Position numbers and translations under genes: made by a program. The notes under the pieces are model-generated. The model was given only the letters and a program-made list of their open reading frames with translations, did not search any database and was not told where the DNA came from. Of a DNA stretch of 64,000 nt, positions 63,315 to 64,000 are shown in pieces. How positions within the stretch are numbered: position 1 is the stretch's first letter; every line of letters starts with the position of its first letter. Source of the DNA: Arion vulgaris (Eukaryota > Mollusca > Gastropoda > Stylommatophora > Arionidae); the NCBI GenBank assembly GCA_020796225.1, contig CM036765.1, positions 34,748,066-34,812,065 on the forward strand, read 5' to 3'.

Positions 63315-63326
63315 ATGCAGGCATTC

Positions 63327-63529
63327 ATTGCCCTCTGTATTGGAAGGACTGTCTTATTAACCCTTATTGCTCTGTACTACAGTTAATAAATATGATTGCA
63401 AAATATGTTAATTGATTAAACATAAAATAGTTTTTATAATTATCAACATGGTCATATAATAAAATTACCTATGATAAATTTTGACAGATGAAAATAGAAT
63501 GAAAGTTAGAATATGAAATACATAACGTT
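63327..63529. other. AT-rich stretch, nothing recognised
   Basis: Sharp return to AT-rich sequence after the insertion. No exon or repeat recognised. Confidence 0.35.
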
Positions 63530-63760
63530 CAGGTTGGTTTCAGACTTGGCAGATGTAGATGGGTTACATCTTTGAGAAAGGTAGAGAATACAATGTGAAT
63601 CTCCACAACTGTTTTATAGATTATACCAAGACCGTTGACTATGTACAACATCAGAAATTGTTTAATAACATGAGTTACAACTGTTTTCCATCACATTTGT
63701 TCCGACTAATAGAAAAATTAGTTGATGAACATGTAGCAGTTAGAGTAGCTGGTTCATAGT
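63530..63760 (+). pseudogene. LINE reverse transcriptase fragment
   Basis: QVGFRLGRCRW-type start (the QAGFR.GR finger motif) is followed, after a shift, by an open frame coding EKGREYNVNLHNCFIDYTKT then VDYVQHQKLFNNMSYNCFPS and LIEKLVDEHVAVRVAGS: reverse transcriptase blocks A to B (C/F-I/V-D-Y/F.K..D with the catalytic Asp). Confidence 0.82.
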
Positions 63761-64000
63761 TCATAATCGGTTCCAACTTCACTGCAACGGGTCACCCCAT
63801 AATTGCTCCGTTCCTGTGCCAATGAAAATCACACGAAATGCTAACAACTGTGAAATGTTTCCTGTGTGAACTAATTCCAGAATGAAACAGCCGCGTACCA
63901 CCACAAAAAGCAACCTGCTCCGCATAAAATGCATATGAGCCGTCGCTAATGTAGCAACATCAAACTGTTCATCACTTGAATTGCAATTCTTGTCGAAGGA
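63755..64000. mobile_element. Second copy of the 550-bp element, cut by window end
   Basis: GGTTCCAACTTCACTGCAAC, then GGGTCACCCCATAATTGCTC, GCTAACAACTGTGAAATG and CACTTGAATTGCAATTCTTG are the reverse complement of 27785-28025 at about 90% identity. It begins right after the LINE fragment and continues past 64000. Confidence 0.9.

Larger units (their letters stand above)
61371..63326 (-). mobile_element. 18S/ETS-headed retroposon with 12-bp TSD
   Basis: The insert 61383-63314 (1932 bp) is flanked by a perfect direct repeat ATGCAGGCATTC (61371-61382, 63315-63326). On the minus strand, 5' to 3': about 513 bp of GC-rich sequence directly upstream of an 18S start (apparent 5' ETS), the first ~135 nt of 18S rRNA, about 1.1 kb of GC-rich body (62660-61560) with a relative at 46.0 kb, a module like SINE C (CTAGGGAAGTTCACCCTAGT) and a tail like SINE D (GTGAAGAACGATCGCAGAAG, then AAGAA). 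A 3' GAAGAA tail next to the target duplication is the signature of LINE-driven retroposition. Its base composition contrasts with the AT-rich surroundings. Confidence 0.8.

Noticed and set aside
1..64000. LTR retrotransposons or viral integrations
   Set aside because: No paired long terminal repeats, primer-binding sites or gag/env-like ORFs were found; all reverse transcriptase pieces are LINE type.

Overview
This is a eukaryotic nuclear window: AT-rich, long intergenic and intronic stretches, genes split into short exons with GT-AG introns, and very dense transposable elements. An 18S rRNA 5' fragment (62667-62801, minus) has a start and a GTCGAGGTTC stretch of the kind I know from molluscs, so a molluscan or other lophotrochozoan animal is my best guess (inference).

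Only two host genes can be supported. (1) A multi-exon gene on the minus strand, about 11.3-39.7 kb, codes for a protein with an N-terminal coiled-coil, a long exon holding an in-frame K/E/Q/H-rich minisatellite, and two extended Tudor domains. Such proteins usually act in the germline piRNA pathway. Thirteen exons are placed, mostly with compatible splice phases. (2) On the plus strand, four small exons (54998-60940) match the conserved core of the RNA polymerase I subunit RPA34/POLR1G without gaps; both ends lie outside what I can see. A short minus-strand ORF with a TTF-type zinc-finger start (46543-46737) is a broken ZMYM/hAT-like gene.

The rest is repeats. Satellites and minisatellites: 1-1003, 4345-6490, 9853-10318, 30305-30690, 32420-33480, 53845-54065. 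DNA transposons with intact ends and target duplications: piggyBac (18358-20999, TTAA), an internally deleted piggyBac-like element (3006-4126, TTAA), a TTAA MITE (10478-10696), a hAT MITE (28943-29431, 8-bp duplication), a hAT copy inserted in a LINE RNase H gene (43833-45398), a TA-flanked MITE (25637-25891) and a 550-bp element (27477-28026). Many 5'-truncated LINE fragments carry reverse transcriptase, RNase H or C-terminal ORF pieces. At least six SINE families are present; several share head or tail modules and some are flanked by 10-12 bp duplications.

The most unusual object is 61383-63314: a 1.93-kb insertion bounded by a perfect 12-bp direct repeat. Read on the minus strand it holds about 510 nt of apparent 5' external transcribed spacer, the first ~135 nt of 18S rRNA, a 1.1-kb GC-rich body that has a relative at 46.0 kb, and a SINE/LINE-like 3' tail. 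It looks like a retroposed RNA polymerase I read-through transcript.
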